Positions 51,003-51,052 of a stretch of 51,052 nt of DNA are shown here, piece by piece (position 1 is the first letter of the stretch; each line of letters starts with the position of its first letter). Below the pieces are notes generated by a model. That model saw nothing but the letters and a program-made list of their open reading frames with translations. It did no database searches and was not told the DNA's origin. The stretch comes from Pseudohaliea rubra DSM 19751 (lineage in GTDB: Bacteria; Pseudomonadota; Gammaproteobacteria; Pseudomonadales; Halieaceae): positions 1-51,052 of the forward strand of contig NZ_KN234763.1 in NCBI RefSeq assembly GCF_000764025.1, in the 5' to 3' direction. The position numbers and the translations under genes are program-made.

Positions 51003-51052
51003 CTAGCGGTTACCACCACCGGCAGCGGCACTGCTGTTGCGTCCACGCCCGC
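51003..51052 (-). CDS. Possible 3' end of a minus-strand gene, Gly/Arg-rich tail (partial)
   Basis: The last 50 bases read on the minus strand give GRGRNSSAAAGGGNR and a TAG at 51003-51005. A Gly/Arg-rich C-terminus is common in RNA-binding or ribosome-associated proteins, and convergence with the plus-strand gene is plausible. With only 16 codons visible, this is weak. Confidence 0.3.
   Translation of the reverse strand, partial: GRGRNSSAAAGGGNR

Overview
The window is GC-rich chromosomal DNA from a Gram-negative bacterium. Three large TonB-dependent receptors, a short-type PutA end, AidB, PurU, a YafV-type omega-amidase and a glucosylglycerol gene set point to a marine or halotolerant gammaproteobacterium. 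A Halieaceae-like lineage is my guess and is not proven by anything here. I see no rRNA, tRNA, CRISPR array, prophage or insertion sequence. Most of the DNA is ordinary chromosomal coding sequence with short gaps.

Layout. 1-3.3 kb: the 3' end of putA, a DUF3313 lipoprotein, then a minus-strand pair of a CDP-alcohol phosphatidyltransferase and an EEP phosphodiesterase. 4-6.5 kb: TonB receptor 1. 6.9-10.7 kb: a transglutaminase-like protein, then a tight run of transaminase, omega-amidase and M19 dipeptidase. 10.7-13.9 kb: a truncated EVE-domain gene, a crotonase, and the folate genes purU and folD. 13.9-24.9 kb: a c-di-GMP-rich stretch with one GGDEF-EAL hybrid, a solute-binding protein overlapping a 7TM-DISM diguanylate cyclase, and two tandem membrane diguanylate cyclases. 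It is interrupted by an NnrU-like protein and an Oar-like TonB receptor. 24.9-29.7 kb: a secreted EEP phosphatase, TonB receptor 3 and a periplasmic tyrosine/serine phosphatase arranged around a three-repeat Pho box. 29.8-32.4 kb: a DUF2007 zinc-ribbon protein, aidB and a MAPEG protein. 32.5-37.9 kb: a glucosylglycerol module of phosphatase-synthase fusion, GH13_18 phosphorylase and sodium-solute symporter. 37.9-45.8 kb: an M28 peptidase, kbl-tdh, a hotdog thioesterase, a zinc metalloprotease lipoprotein and a DUF819 membrane protein. 46-51 kb: a MetC-like lyase, a DUF3445 (HODM-type) protein, a UbiA prenyltransferase and an acetolactate synthase-type enzyme.

How the genes may work together. 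The glucosylglycerol genes would make, recycle and import a compatible solute. The Pho-box cluster looks like a phosphate-starvation scavenging set. tdh-kbl, purU and folD connect threonine, glycine and one-carbon metabolism. The transaminase and omega-amidase form a glutamine-transamination (methionine-salvage) pair.

The most unusual signal is non-coding. Two intergenic copies, 28 kb apart, share an approximately 140-bp element with a conserved 50-bp left flank, a 23-26-bp stem whose sequence differs between copies while pairing is kept, a nearly invariant 23-nt loop and a conserved right-hand tail. A partial third tail lies beside the first copy. This looks like a dispersed structured element, either RNA or a cruciform/mobile repeat.
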